DNA of 64,000 nt from DASRJJ01 sp050730855 (GTDB lineage Bacteria > Patescibacteriota > Saccharimonadia > Saccharimonadales > UBA4665): positions 62,001-126,000 of the forward strand of contig JBOHNU010000002.1 in the NCBI GenBank assembly GCA_050730855.1. Direction: 5' to 3'. This document shows, piece after piece, positions 45,097 to 52,891 of the stretch. The position numbers and the translations under genes are program-made. The notes under the pieces were generated by a model that saw only the letters and a list, made by a program, of their open reading frames with translations, searched no databases and had not been told where the DNA came from. Each line of letters begins with the position of its first letter. The stretch's first letter is position 1.

Positions 45097-45200
45097 GACA
45101 CGGACTAAGTTGCTATTGTTCGAGCAATCAGACCTTGGAGTAAGACGGCGAATTATTCTTGGTGTGGAATTGACTACAATAGCTAGGAGCGCAACAGAGA

Positions 45201-45229
45201 ATTCTAATTGTTCCACCCTAGTTTAGAAT
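45201..45229. promoter_or_regulatory. Inverted repeat upstream of the precursor 2 promoter
   Basis: ATTCTAA (45201-45207), 15 nt, TTAGAAT (45223-45229), ending 5 nt before the -35 box of precursor 2, inside the 231-bp divergent spacer. It is a possible operator. No regulator gene is nearby. Confidence 0.35.
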
Positions 45230-45234
45230 CATCC

Positions 45235-45263
45235 TTGACTTGCGATGCCAGTAGGATTAAATT
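45235..45263 (+). promoter_or_regulatory. Promoter of precursor 2 / ATP-grasp 2
   Basis: TTGACT (45235-45240), 17-nt spacer, TAAATT (45258-45263); leader of ~30 nt with AAAGGA ten nt before the ATG. Confidence 0.6.
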
Positions 45264-45300
45264 TGTATTATATAAACTTTTAAAGAAAGGATTTATACTT

Positions 45301-45567
45301 ATGGCCGGCAATCAACTTAGAGACGTAGGCATGCAGTCATTCGTGAATTTCGCACCGGCTACACCGGAAGTTACTGATAGACAGGTTGACCCTAAAACAG
45401 CTCTGGCGGCACTTTCCATGAACGAAGTGCAGCCTTTTGGGGCAGATTTGATGACACCTGCCGCTCCAAAGCCAGGCGAATTGCATGGCGAGAGGAATAC
45501 TCCTCATACAACCTGCATAGTACAAGGACATGGCAAGAATACGTATCGCATGACAGACGACGACTAA
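45301..45567 (+). CDS. Candidate graspetide precursor peptide 2
   Basis: 88 residues from ATG 45301, nearly the same length as precursor 1. Leader: MAGNQLRDVGMQSFVNFAPA, then TALAALSMNEVQ and PFGADLMTP with PFGADL at 45-50. The C-terminus is HTTCIVQGHGKNTYRMTDDD: Thr81, Thr85 and three terminal Asp (86-88), plus one Cys. RMT followed by Asn/Asp is shared with precursor 1 (RMTNN). The ligase gene begins three bases after the stop. Ring pattern cannot be deduced, but Thr and Asp are the residue types such ligases join. Confidence 0.78.
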   Translation: MAGNQLRDVGMQSFVNFAPATPEVTDRQVDPKTALAALSMNEVQPFGADLMTPAAPKPGELHGERNTPHTTCIVQGHGKNTYRMTDDD

Positions 45568-45570
45568 ATT

Positions 45571-46560
45571 ATGTCCAAGCATGCGACCGTTGTCATTTTA
45601 AGTGACAAGAACGATGCGCACTTGCCATTTGTGACGCGCCACCTGGTGGCGCGTCACATTGTCATTGACCCAGCGCAAATGCAATACGGTGTTGAGCTTT
45701 CCTATGCCATAAGAAAGGGTGTATTGCGTGTACTGTACGACGGGACTGTTCTCGATAGTCTAGGCGGCGAAGTCGTGTCTGTATGGTGCAGAAAGCCACA
45801 GGATTTTACGATGGGCTTGCTGCCAGTAAGCGAGGATTACGTCCACTACGCTGCGAGCGCTTCGCAGGGTCATGCTGATATTTTGCGGAGCTTGTTTCCA
45901 AATGCTCTATGGGTTTCCGATTACTACCGAATGAAGCGGGCTAGTAGTAAGCCATGGCAACTCCAGGTTGCGCATCAGATCGGATTCAGCACTCCGGACA
46001 CGCTTATGACCTCCTCTAATGAGGCCGCTAAAAGATTTCTTGAAAAGCACAAGACAGTAATCGTCAAAACGCTAGCGAAAGTCTTCCCGCATGCGTCCGA
46101 TCCCAACAGCAAGCCGGTGGCTTTCTTTGCAAAGAAGCTAACATTAGGCGACAGCGTACATTTGACAGGTTTAGAAGTTGCGCCGGCAATTTTTCAGCAG
46201 GCTATTGATGTTGACGTTGACATACGTGTGTCTGTAGTGGGAGACGAAGTTTTTGCGGCAACCATTCGAGGCAGCGCTATTGATAAAGCCGATAGTACAG
46301 TTAGGGACTGGCGGATAGCACACTGCGAGGGCGATATGTTAATTGAACCATACGACCTCCCGAAAGATATAGCCAGAATGTGCATACAACACGTCAAGGC
46401 GTTGGGCCTTTGCTTCGGAGCGATAGATATTGTTAAAGACAAGAGGGGCTTCTACTGGTTCCTAGAAAACAACCCCAATGGCCAATGGGCTTTTGTGGAA
46501 GAAGAAACCGGACAACCAATAGGTAAGGCAGTGGCTCAACTGCTGGAGAGTCGTCATTGA
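45571..46560 (+). CDS. MvdC/MvdD-like ATP-grasp peptide ligase (graspetide macrocyclase), copy 2
   Basis: 329 residues. Same layout as the copy at 43830: ATVVILSDKNDAHLPFVTRH, WCRKPQDF, ALWVSDYYRMKRASSKPWQL, DVDIRVSVVGDEVFAATIRG, DWRI, LGLCFGAIDIVKDKRGFYWF, LENNPNGQWAFVEEETGQP. The end GKAVAQLLESRH parallels the paralogue's GKAIAETLAK. The two differ widely outside these blocks, so each probably matches its own adjacent precursor. There is no acetyltransferase, protease or ABC exporter in the locus. The stop overlaps by a few bases the end of the opposing Pro-rich gene. Confidence 0.92.
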   Translation: MSKHATVVILSDKNDAHLPFVTRHLVARHIVIDPAQMQYGVELSYAIRKGVLRVLYDGTVLDSLGGEVVSVWCRKPQDFTMGLLPVSEDYVHYAASASQGHADILRSLFPNALWVSDYYRMKRASSKPWQLQVAHQIGFSTPDTLMTSSNEAAKRFLEKHKTVIVKTLAKVFPHASDPNSKPVAFFAKKLTLGDSVHLTGLEVAPAIFQQAIDVDVDIRVSVVGDEVFAATIRGSAIDKADSTVRDWRIAHCEGDMLIEPYDLPKDIARMCIQHVKALGLCFGAIDIVKDKRGFYWFLENNPNGQWAFVEEETGQPIGKAVAQLLESRH

Positions 46561-46841
46561 GCTGAAGGTTCTAAAGCATAGTTTTCGCCCACAGCTAATA
46601 GTGGTCGTTTCGGCTGACTAGGAGCGGGTGGTGGGCGTTTGGTGGGCACCGGGCGTGGCGGAGTCTTTTTTGGCTGTTCCGGTGGCTTTGAGGGAGGTTT
46701 CGGATCGCCACTGTTAACAGCCTGGACATCTCTCCATCTTGTGAGACCTTCTAAACAAAAGGAAGCATCGACAGTCAAACTCGCATAGTGAGGCTCGGAC
46801 TCCGCAATTATCTGATCCCTTACTAACTCGAATGCTGGCAT
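46554..46841 (-). CDS. Small Pro-rich protein opposite the graspetide locus
   Basis: 95 residues. A ~45-residue N-terminal part (MPAFELVRDQIIAESEPHYA, CLEGLTRW) precedes a Lys/Pro-rich stretch (DPKPPSKPPEQPKKTPPRP) and a short end LLAVGENYALEPSAQ. TATGAT lies 9 nt before the ATG and could give a leaderless transcript. I do not recognise it. It could be a third peptide substrate, a partner of the ligases, or unrelated; the Pro/Lys bias makes a chance frame possible. Confidence 0.5.
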   Translation of the reverse strand: MPAFELVRDQIIAESEPHYASLTVDASFCLEGLTRWRDVQAVNSGDPKPPSKPPEQPKKTPPRPVPTKRPPPAPSQPKRPLLAVGENYALEPSAQ

Positions 46842-46898
46842 GATTTGTAAATCATAGACTACTTTGAGTTATTAGCCTAGCTCTAAACAGGTTTTTTT

Positions 46899-46906
46899 GC
46901 TAAAAT
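46899..46906 (+). promoter_or_regulatory. fusA promoter (extended -10)
   Basis: TGCTAAAAT-type extended -10 with TAAAAT at 46901-46906; no clear -35. The leader is ~76 nt. This gives fusA its own promoter downstream of the inserted genes. Confidence 0.55.
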
Positions 46907-46989
46907 ACTCTAGAAGTGTTGTTTTTGCCCTCTCTCAGTCGGCAGGTGACAACTGGATACAAAGTAAATAAAGGTTAATTACTACCACT

Positions 46990-49074
46990 ATGGCAGGCAA
47001 ATATACAATTCAAGATTTACGGAACATTGGCATTATCGCGCATATTGACGCTGGTAAGACCACCACAACCGAAGGTATTTTGTACCGCACTGGCTTGAAG
47101 CACAAGATTGGTGCCGTGCACGAAGGCGAAACCACTACTGACTGGATGGCGCAAGAGCGCGAGCGTGGTATCACCATCGTATCTGCTGCCGTTACCTGTT
47201 ACTGGAAAAGCAAACAGATCAACATTATCGACACACCTGGCCACATCGACTTTACTGTAGAAGTGGAGCGCTCTTTGCGTGTGCTTGACGGTGCTTGCGT
47301 AGTCTTTGACGGTAAGATGGGCGTAGAGTCTCAGTCCGAAACTGTATGGCGCCAGGCCGACAAGTACGGAGTGCCTCGTATTTGTTTCATTAACAAGATC
47401 AACCAAACGGGTGGCGACTTCTACAAGTCACTCGATACCATTCACGCCCGCCTTTCTAAACGTGCGTTCCCAATTCACCTGCCAATTGGATTCGAACAGA
47501 GCATCAACGGCATTGTTGACCTTGTGAGCATGAAGGCTTACACCTACAAAGAGTTTACCGACAAAGAACTGGTCGAGGGCGAAATCCCGGCCGACATGAT
47601 GGACAAGGTAAAGAAATACCGCAGCTTGCTCATCGAAAACGCCGTCGCCGAAGACGACGCCATGCTGGAAAAATTCTTTGAAGTAGGCGAAGAAGGCCTG
47701 ACCGAAGTAGAAATCAAGCATGCTATCCGCACAGCTATCATGACCGGCAAATTCTTTATCGTCGGGGGCGGCGACGGCCGCGGTGTGATTGTAGAAAAAT
47801 TGCTCGACCTCGTCGTCGACTTTTTGCCCGCACCAACCGACCGTTCGACTACCTGGGGTACTCACCCAAAGACCGGCGACGAAATCGAGCGCAAGCACGC
47901 CGACAGCGAGCCCTTCTCGGCACTAGCATTCAAAATTACCAGCGACCCATTCGTAGGCAAACTGGCTTACTTCCGCGTGTACTCCGGCACAATCCAAGCT
48001 GGATCGTACGTTCTAAATAGTTCCAAGGGTGAGAAAGAGCGTGTGGGTCGCATTGTGCGCCTACAAGCCGACAAGCGTGAAGACGTTACCGAAGTAAGGG
48101 CAGGCGACATTGCAGCGATTGTAGGCCTTAAGGGCACCACGACTGGCGACACCTTATGTGACATTAACAATCCGATTGTGTTAGAGAGCATTACTTTCCC
48201 AGAGCCTCCCGTTTCTATCGCCATCGAGCCAAAGACCAAGGCCGACCAAGAAAAGATGAGCCTTGCCATGCAGCGCTTGGCAGAGGAAGACCCGACCTTC
48301 CGCATTAAGTCCGACGAAGAAACCGGCCAGACTATTATTTCTGGAATGGGTGAGCTGCACCTTGAAATTATCGTTGACCGCATGAAGCGCGAGTTTAGCG
48401 TCGAAGCTAATGTTGGCCAGCCGCAAGTTGCCTACCGCGAAACCATCCGCAAAGACGGTGTCGAAGCCCAGGGCAAGTTCATCCGCCAATCTGGTGGACG
48501 CGGCCAATACGGCGACGTCTGGCTCCGCTTGTTCCAGAACGAAAAGGGCGCTGGCTTTGAGTTTATTAACTCCATCAAGGGCGGCGTCATTCCTGGCGAA
48601 TACATCAAACCAATAGAGCAAGGAATTGTCGAGGCTATGGCAAACGGCGTGCTTGCCGGCTACCCAATCGTCGACATCAAAGCCGAGCTGTACTACGGAA
48701 GTTACCACGAAGTAGACTCATCCGAAATGGCCTTTAAAATCGCTGGTTCTATGGCGTTCCAGGAAGGCTTTAAAAAAGCCGCTCCAGTACTGCTAGAACC
48801 AATCATGAAGGTTGTTGCTGTTACCCCAGAAGAGTTTATGGGCGACGTCATCGGCGACCTAAACAGCAAGCGTGGCCGCATAGAGAGCATGGAAGATCTC
48901 TCCCTTGGTGTTAAAGAAATAACCGCATTCGTGCCACTTGGCGAAATGTTTGGATACACCACAAACCTGCGCAGCAGTACCCAGGGCCGCGCCAGCTCCA
49001 GTATGGAACTTGACCACTACGCTGACGTTCCACCAAACGTCGCCCAAACCATCATCGCCAAAAACGCCAAATAG
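46990..49074 (+). CDS. fusA: Elongation factor G with altered guanine-recognition motifs
   Basis: 694 residues, normal length. GTPase that drives translocation. G1 AHIDAGKTTTTEGILY, G2 RGITIVSAA and G3 DTPGHIDFTVEVERS are canonical. G4, normally NKMD, is NKIN (CFINKINQTGGDF, codon AAC at 47401-47403). G5, normally CGSAFKNKG, reads VGGGDGRG and is one residue shorter. Domain IV (GGVIPGEYIKPIEQG) and domain V are normal. It is in the standard place before tuf and is the only EF-G here, so it is presumably the working copy. A hairpin AGACACA/TGTGTCT overlaps its stop. Confidence 0.97.
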   Translation: MAGKYTIQDLRNIGIIAHIDAGKTTTTEGILYRTGLKHKIGAVHEGETTTDWMAQERERGITIVSAAVTCYWKSKQINIIDTPGHIDFTVEVERSLRVLDGACVVFDGKMGVESQSETVWRQADKYGVPRICFINKINQTGGDFYKSLDTIHARLSKRAFPIHLPIGFEQSINGIVDLVSMKAYTYKEFTDKELVEGEIPADMMDKVKKYRSLLIENAVAEDDAMLEKFFEVGEEGLTEVEIKHAIRTAIMTGKFFIVGGGDGRGVIVEKLLDLVVDFLPAPTDRSTTWGTHPKTGDEIERKHADSEPFSALAFKITSDPFVGKLAYFRVYSGTIQAGSYVLNSSKGEKERVGRIVRLQADKREDVTEVRAGDIAAIVGLKGTTTGDTLCDINNPIVLESITFPEPPVSIAIEPKTKADQEKMSLAMQRLAEEDPTFRIKSDEETGQTIISGMGELHLEIIVDRMKREFSVEANVGQPQVAYRETIRKDGVEAQGKFIRQSGGRGQYGDVWLRLFQNEKGAGFEFINSIKGGVIPGEYIKPIEQGIVEAMANGVLAGYPIVDIKAELYYGSYHEVDSSEMAFKIAGSMAFQEGFKKAAPVLLEPIMKVVAVTPEEFMGDVIGDLNSKRGRIESMEDLSLGVKEITAFVPLGEMFGYTTNLRSSTQGRASSSMELDHYADVPPNVAQTIIAKNAK

Positions 49075-49134
49075 ACACAATGCCTGTGTCTTAGCGGCAT
49101 TCTTCCGATGATATGCGAATAGTCTCTCTTGCTA

Positions 49135-49163
49135 TTTACACCGTTAACACTTTGCGGTAAAAT
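49135..49163 (+). promoter_or_regulatory. tuf promoter
   Basis: TTTACA (49135-49140), 17-nt spacer, TAAAAT (49158-49163). The ~55-nt leader carries a CACTC-GTGT-GAGTG hairpin (49172-49185) and GGAG 8 nt before the ATG. Confidence 0.8.
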
Positions 49164-49224
49164 AACAGGGTCACTCGTGTGAGTGTTTTCTCATACGACT
49201 ATAAAACTAATTAGGAGTCATTTA

Positions 49225-50418
49225 ATGGCAGACACATTTGACCGTAGCAAGCCTCACGTTAACGTTGGTACCATGGGCCATGTTGACCACGGTAAGACTA
49301 CGCTGACCGCAGCTATTACTGCTGTGCTTGCGAAGAAACTTCCAAGCGCCACTAACAAAAAAGTTAACTACGACGAAATCGACAAAGCACCTGAGGAAAA
49401 AGCACGCGGTATTACCATCGCTACTTCTCACCAGGAGTACGAGTCCGAGAAGCGCCACTACGCGCACGTTGACATGCCCGGCCACGCCGACTACGTCAAG
49501 AACATGATTACCGGCGCCGCTCAGGTTGACGGTGCAATCTTAGTTGTATCTGCAACTGACGGTCCTATGCCACAGACTCGTGAGCACGTGCTGCTCGCCA
49601 AGCAAGTGGGCGTGCCATACGTTTTGGTCTTTTTGAACAAGATGGACATGATCAAAGAAGAAGACATGGAACTGGTCGACCTCGTCGAAGAAGAAATCCG
49701 CGAACTGCTTGAGAAGAACGGTTTTGACAAAGACGCTCCTATCGTTCGTGGTTCTGCTGCGAAAGCTCTTGAAGGAGACGCTGCTAGCGAAGACTCCATT
49801 ATGGAACTCGTTGCTGCTTTGGACGCTAACGTTCCAGAGCCAAAACGCGAGCTCGACAAGCCATTCCTTATGCCTATCGAAGACGTGTTCTCAATTAAGG
49901 GTCGTGGCACTGTTGCTACCGGCCGTGTAGAACAAGGTGTTGTTAAGGTAAACGAAGAAGTAGAAATCGTCGGTATACGCGACACTCGCAAGAGCGTTGT
50001 AACTGGTGTTGAAATGTTCAAGAAACTGCTCGACCAAGGTCAAGCCGGCGACAACGTTGGTATCTTGCTCCGAGGTATTGAGCGTGAAGACATTGAGCGC
50101 GGCCAAGTTTTGGCTAAGCCAGGTACAATCACTCCGCACACCGAATTCGACAGCGAAGTCTACATCCTCACCAAAGAAGAAGGTGGACGTCACACTCCAT
50201 TCTTCAAGGGCTACAAGCCACAGTTCTACTTCCGTACAACGGACGTAACTGGTGAAGTTGAACTCCCAGCCGACAAAGAAATGGTTATGCCAGGCGACAC
50301 TATTAGCTTCAAAGTTAAGCTGCTCGCCCCAATCGCCATGGAGCAAGGTCTACGCTTCGCTATCCGCGAAGGTGGCCGTACTGTAGGCGCCGGTGTTGTA
50401 ACCAAGATCATCAAATAA
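49225..50418 (+). CDS. tuf: Elongation factor Tu
   Basis: 397 residues from ATG 49225 (an in-frame GTG at 49183 lies within the leader hairpin). Delivers aminoacyl-tRNA to the ribosome. G1 GHVDHGKTTLTAAI, G2 ARGITIATSHQEYES, G3 DMPGHADYVKNMITGA, G4 FLNKMDMI and G5 VRGSAAKALEG are intact, with Met for the usual Cys in the DCPGH motif. It contrasts with the altered G4 and G5 of the neighbouring EF-G. Confidence 0.98.
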   Translation: MADTFDRSKPHVNVGTMGHVDHGKTTLTAAITAVLAKKLPSATNKKVNYDEIDKAPEEKARGITIATSHQEYESEKRHYAHVDMPGHADYVKNMITGAAQVDGAILVVSATDGPMPQTREHVLLAKQVGVPYVLVFLNKMDMIKEEDMELVDLVEEEIRELLEKNGFDKDAPIVRGSAAKALEGDAASEDSIMELVAALDANVPEPKRELDKPFLMPIEDVFSIKGRGTVATGRVEQGVVKVNEEVEIVGIRDTRKSVVTGVEMFKKLLDQGQAGDNVGILLRGIEREDIERGQVLAKPGTITPHTEFDSEVYILTKEEGGRHTPFFKGYKPQFYFRTTDVTGEVELPADKEMVMPGDTISFKVKLLAPIAMEQGLRFAIREGGRTVGAGVVTKIIK

Positions 50419-50464
50419 TTAGCTTAGATAAAATAAGCTCGCACATTACAAAGGAAGAACAGCA

Positions 50465-50794
50465 ATGGTAACCGAACCCAAAAAAGATCAAAAACAACGA
50501 ATTCGTATTCGTCTAAAGGCCTACGACCACAAAGTAATTGATCAAGCCGCAAAGCAGATCGTAGATACTGCCTTGCGAACGGGAGCTGCCATTGCTGGTC
50601 CAATCCCACTGCCAACCGACCGCAGCACGTACACCGTGGTTAAAAGTCCACACGTGTACAAAAAGGGTCGCGAACAGTTTGAAATGCGCGTGCACAAGCG
50701 ACTTATCGATGTGACCGAGCCGACCCCAAAGACGATTGATTCCCTCATGAATCTCTCGCTCCCAGCCGGCTGCGACGTCGAAATCAAGATGTAG
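50465..50794 (+). CDS. rpsJ: 30S ribosomal protein S10
   Basis: 109 residues. RIRIRLKAYDHKVIDQAAKQ, GPIPLPTDRSTYTVVKSPHV and EMRVHKRLIDVTEPTPKTID match the family; S10 is also the NusE antitermination factor. AAAGGAAG lies upstream of the ATG. A hairpin AGCTTA/TAAGCT (50421-50438) sits in the tuf-rpsJ spacer. A terminator follows, separating it from rplC, unlike the usual S10 operon. Confidence 0.98.
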   Translation: MVTEPKKDQKQRIRIRLKAYDHKVIDQAAKQIVDTALRTGAAIAGPIPLPTDRSTYTVVKSPHVYKKGREQFEMRVHKRLIDVTEPTPKTIDSLMNLSLPAGCDVEIKM

Positions 50795-50800
50795 CACAAC

Positions 50801-50824
50801 AAAGCGCCGAAAGGGCGCTTTTAC
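50801..50824 (+). terminator. Intrinsic terminator after rpsJ
   Basis: AAGCGCC-GAAAG-GGCGCTT followed by TTACATT: a GC-rich 7-bp stem at the end of the str cluster. Confidence 0.75.
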
Positions 50825-50902
50825 ATTAGTCATGCGCGTGCAGCTCACTATCGATCCAAGCAGATGCGGGAGCGAAATTGTTGACGTGATCTATGTAATA
50901 TA

Positions 50903-50932
50903 TTGTCTCGCAGCAGAATAAAATGTTATAAT
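50903..50932 (+). promoter_or_regulatory. Promoter of the 586-residue gene
   Basis: TTGTCT (50903-50908), 18-nt spacer, TATAAT (50927-50932) with an extended TGT. The -10 ends 11 nt before ATG 50944. Confidence 0.75.
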
Positions 50933-50943
50933 ATTCCTCTACT

Positions 50944-52704
50944 ATGAACGACAAGACAATCCCAGCTCCAGAGCCAAACTTTGAAGATTTATATGCAGCA
51001 CACGACTCGATGGCCGGGTTGGCTGCAAGACGCGATGACATGGTGGCTCGCCTCGACACAGTAGAAGAACCGGTCAGAGAGCTTTGGACATCTGCGATCA
51101 GCCAGTTAAGTGAACGCCTAAGCAGTTTTGATAAGCTCGAAGAACGGCTTGGGAAGCAAGCCGCCGCCGAGTACCCCTCCGCAAAAGCAGCCCTTGACCA
51201 ACTGACCGAACTCAGTTCAATTGTTGAGGGCGAATTAAGTGAACAAGTAAATCGTCGTATAGAAACGCTTGAGGCTCGCTTGGGGCTAATGGCTCAGTTT
51301 ATCGTGCGTGAGGAAAGCGACGTAGCCGAGCCTGAAGAGCCGCAACCGCTATCCCTAATATCACCGGTAGCTCCCGCTGCTTTAGTTCAGTCTGATACAA
51401 TAGAGGGGAGCCTTAGTACCTCGGAACCTGCCATTGAGGGCGAAGATACGCAGCAACCTCTGGATAAGCACCTTAACCCAAATACCGCGCTTGTAACGGC
51501 TGTTTTTCTAACATTGGCGCGTGAAGAACTAAAGATACTAGGTTGCCCGGCTTTTGACACCGAGTACGCCGAACGGATGCTGGATGCCTATCAGAATGCT
51601 TTCTTAGGTGCCGATCTTCAGACGCAACGAGATAGCGCGCTTGAAAGCGTCATAGTAATGCTGGAAGACCAAAGTGCCGTAGAGGATGTCTTTTACGCTT
51701 TAGCCGAAAGAGATAACGACCCGCGGTCAGACCTGTTTTTGTATTTAACAAATCTGCCAAGTCAGGCATACTCGGCACTGCGCCAAGTGCTAAAGGAAAA
51801 GCAACAAACAATCATAGAGTTGATTCAGACAGATCGCAGCGGGCCGCACATCGAAAGCGTTACGCAACTTTCAAGAATTCAACCGTTGGAAGTGCAGCCA
51901 GAGGCTGAAGACAACGATGTAGCTCCAGACTACAGCTTCACTACGAGTGACGCCGCGCTGCTCGCCCTTTTCTTGTACAAGCTAAAGCACGAATTGGGGC
52001 AGGACGACACTTCGGCGTTAGAAGCAAAGCTGGCACGGCAGTTCTTAACAAACGATGTCAACGATGAGCTGGACAGATTGAATGCGTCTGAGTTTAGGGA
52101 ACGCCTAAATAACACAGTAAATCGGCTAACGAACGCCGATCATATTTTGTTGGCAGTAGCACAGCTCGACTACAAAGACCCGCGTGCCGCACTGTTGGGG
52201 CATATGTACGACCTACTTACTAACAGTGATTCTATGGCCAGTGCGCAATCCTTGCGCGACAGCGCCAGGACAATGGCAACAATCATACTGCCCAAAGGTG
52301 AGACGGCTGCAGAAGCTACACAACCCGCTGCTGATTTGTCCGTCACCGCACCTGCAGCTGAAGCAAAGAAGCGGCCAGCCATTGAAACGTTGTGTAGGCA
52401 CAAAATTGGCACCATGCTCGACAAGCTAAAACACCTTGATCTCACCGACACCCACTCATCCGGCCTATATATAGAAGTGCTGGGCAAGCGTGCGCGTAAT
52501 GCAGTTGGCTCCGGAAAAGAACACCAAGAACTCACCATCTCGGGCGGTCAGGTTAGTGTGGCGGACATGATTTTTTCTATGCTAGGAGTCGACGGTGACC
52601 GAAGAATCGTTGAGTTTGTCCGCCGACAGGGCAAAGTAGTTCGTTCGATTATTAATTCCGGCATCCAGAATATCGAAAAACAAAAAGAAGCAGCAACAAA
52701 CTGA
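50944..52704 (+). CDS. Unknown 586-residue helical protein inside the S10 region
   Basis: Not recognised. No signal or membrane segment. An N-terminal coiled-coil-like part (~15-115: ARRDDMVARLDTVEEPVREL, NRRIETLEARLG) precedes an acidic/Pro-rich linker. Two ~115-residue helical units (~178-300 and ~330-450) appear to be a duplication: TALVTAVFLTLAREEL and NDPRSDLFLYLTNL parallel AALLALFLYKLKHEL and KDPRAALLGHMYDLL. A C-terminal domain (~480-580) contains CRHKIGTMLDKLKHLDLTD and VRRQGKVVRSIINSGIQN. It has its own promoter and lies between a terminator and the rplC promoter, so it is transcriptionally separate. Confidence 0.85.
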   Translation: MNDKTIPAPEPNFEDLYAAHDSMAGLAARRDDMVARLDTVEEPVRELWTSAISQLSERLSSFDKLEERLGKQAAAEYPSAKAALDQLTELSSIVEGELSEQVNRRIETLEARLGLMAQFIVREESDVAEPEEPQPLSLISPVAPAALVQSDTIEGSLSTSEPAIEGEDTQQPLDKHLNPNTALVTAVFLTLAREELKILGCPAFDTEYAERMLDAYQNAFLGADLQTQRDSALESVIVMLEDQSAVEDVFYALAERDNDPRSDLFLYLTNLPSQAYSALRQVLKEKQQTIIELIQTDRSGPHIESVTQLSRIQPLEVQPEAEDNDVAPDYSFTTSDAALLALFLYKLKHELGQDDTSALEAKLARQFLTNDVNDELDRLNASEFRERLNNTVNRLTNADHILLAVAQLDYKDPRAALLGHMYDLLTNSDSMASAQSLRDSARTMATIILPKGETAAEATQPAADLSVTAPAAEAKKRPAIETLCRHKIGTMLDKLKHLDLTDTHSSGLYIEVLGKRARNAVGSGKEHQELTISGGQVSVADMIFSMLGVDGDRRIVEFVRRQGKVVRSIINSGIQNIEKQKEAATN

Positions 52705-52728
52705 CGTCGGTGTGTAATACACAACATA

Positions 52729-52758
52729 TTGACAAGGGGTGAGACTCTCCTGTAAACT
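52729..52758 (+). promoter_or_regulatory. Promoter of the rplC ribosomal operon
   Basis: TTGACA (52729-52734, perfect -35), 18-nt spacer, TAAACT (52753-52758). The leader is ~125 nt. Confidence 0.8.
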
Positions 52759-52800
52759 AATGGAGTATATCAATTGTCCTGTACTTGGATTTTGGGTAGG

Positions 52801-52863
52801 TCTTATCCATAACAGATAAGAAACCGCCCGGAGCCGAGCGTTTTTATTATCAGACGTCTGATA
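52801..52863 (+). promoter_or_regulatory. Structured leader of the rplC operon: hairpins and a 16-bp palindrome
   Basis: Three elements in order: hairpin TCTTATC/GATAAGA (52801-52821); terminator-like CGC-C-CG/CG-A-GCG stem followed by TTTTT (52825-52845); perfect palindrome TATCAGACGTCTGATA (52848-52863). E. coli controls this operon through L4 and leader hairpins; a comparable attenuator is possible here. The palindrome could alternatively bind a dimeric protein as DNA. Confidence 0.5.
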
Positions 52864-52891
52864 CAAATCAGGATTAACAACAAAGGTCACT

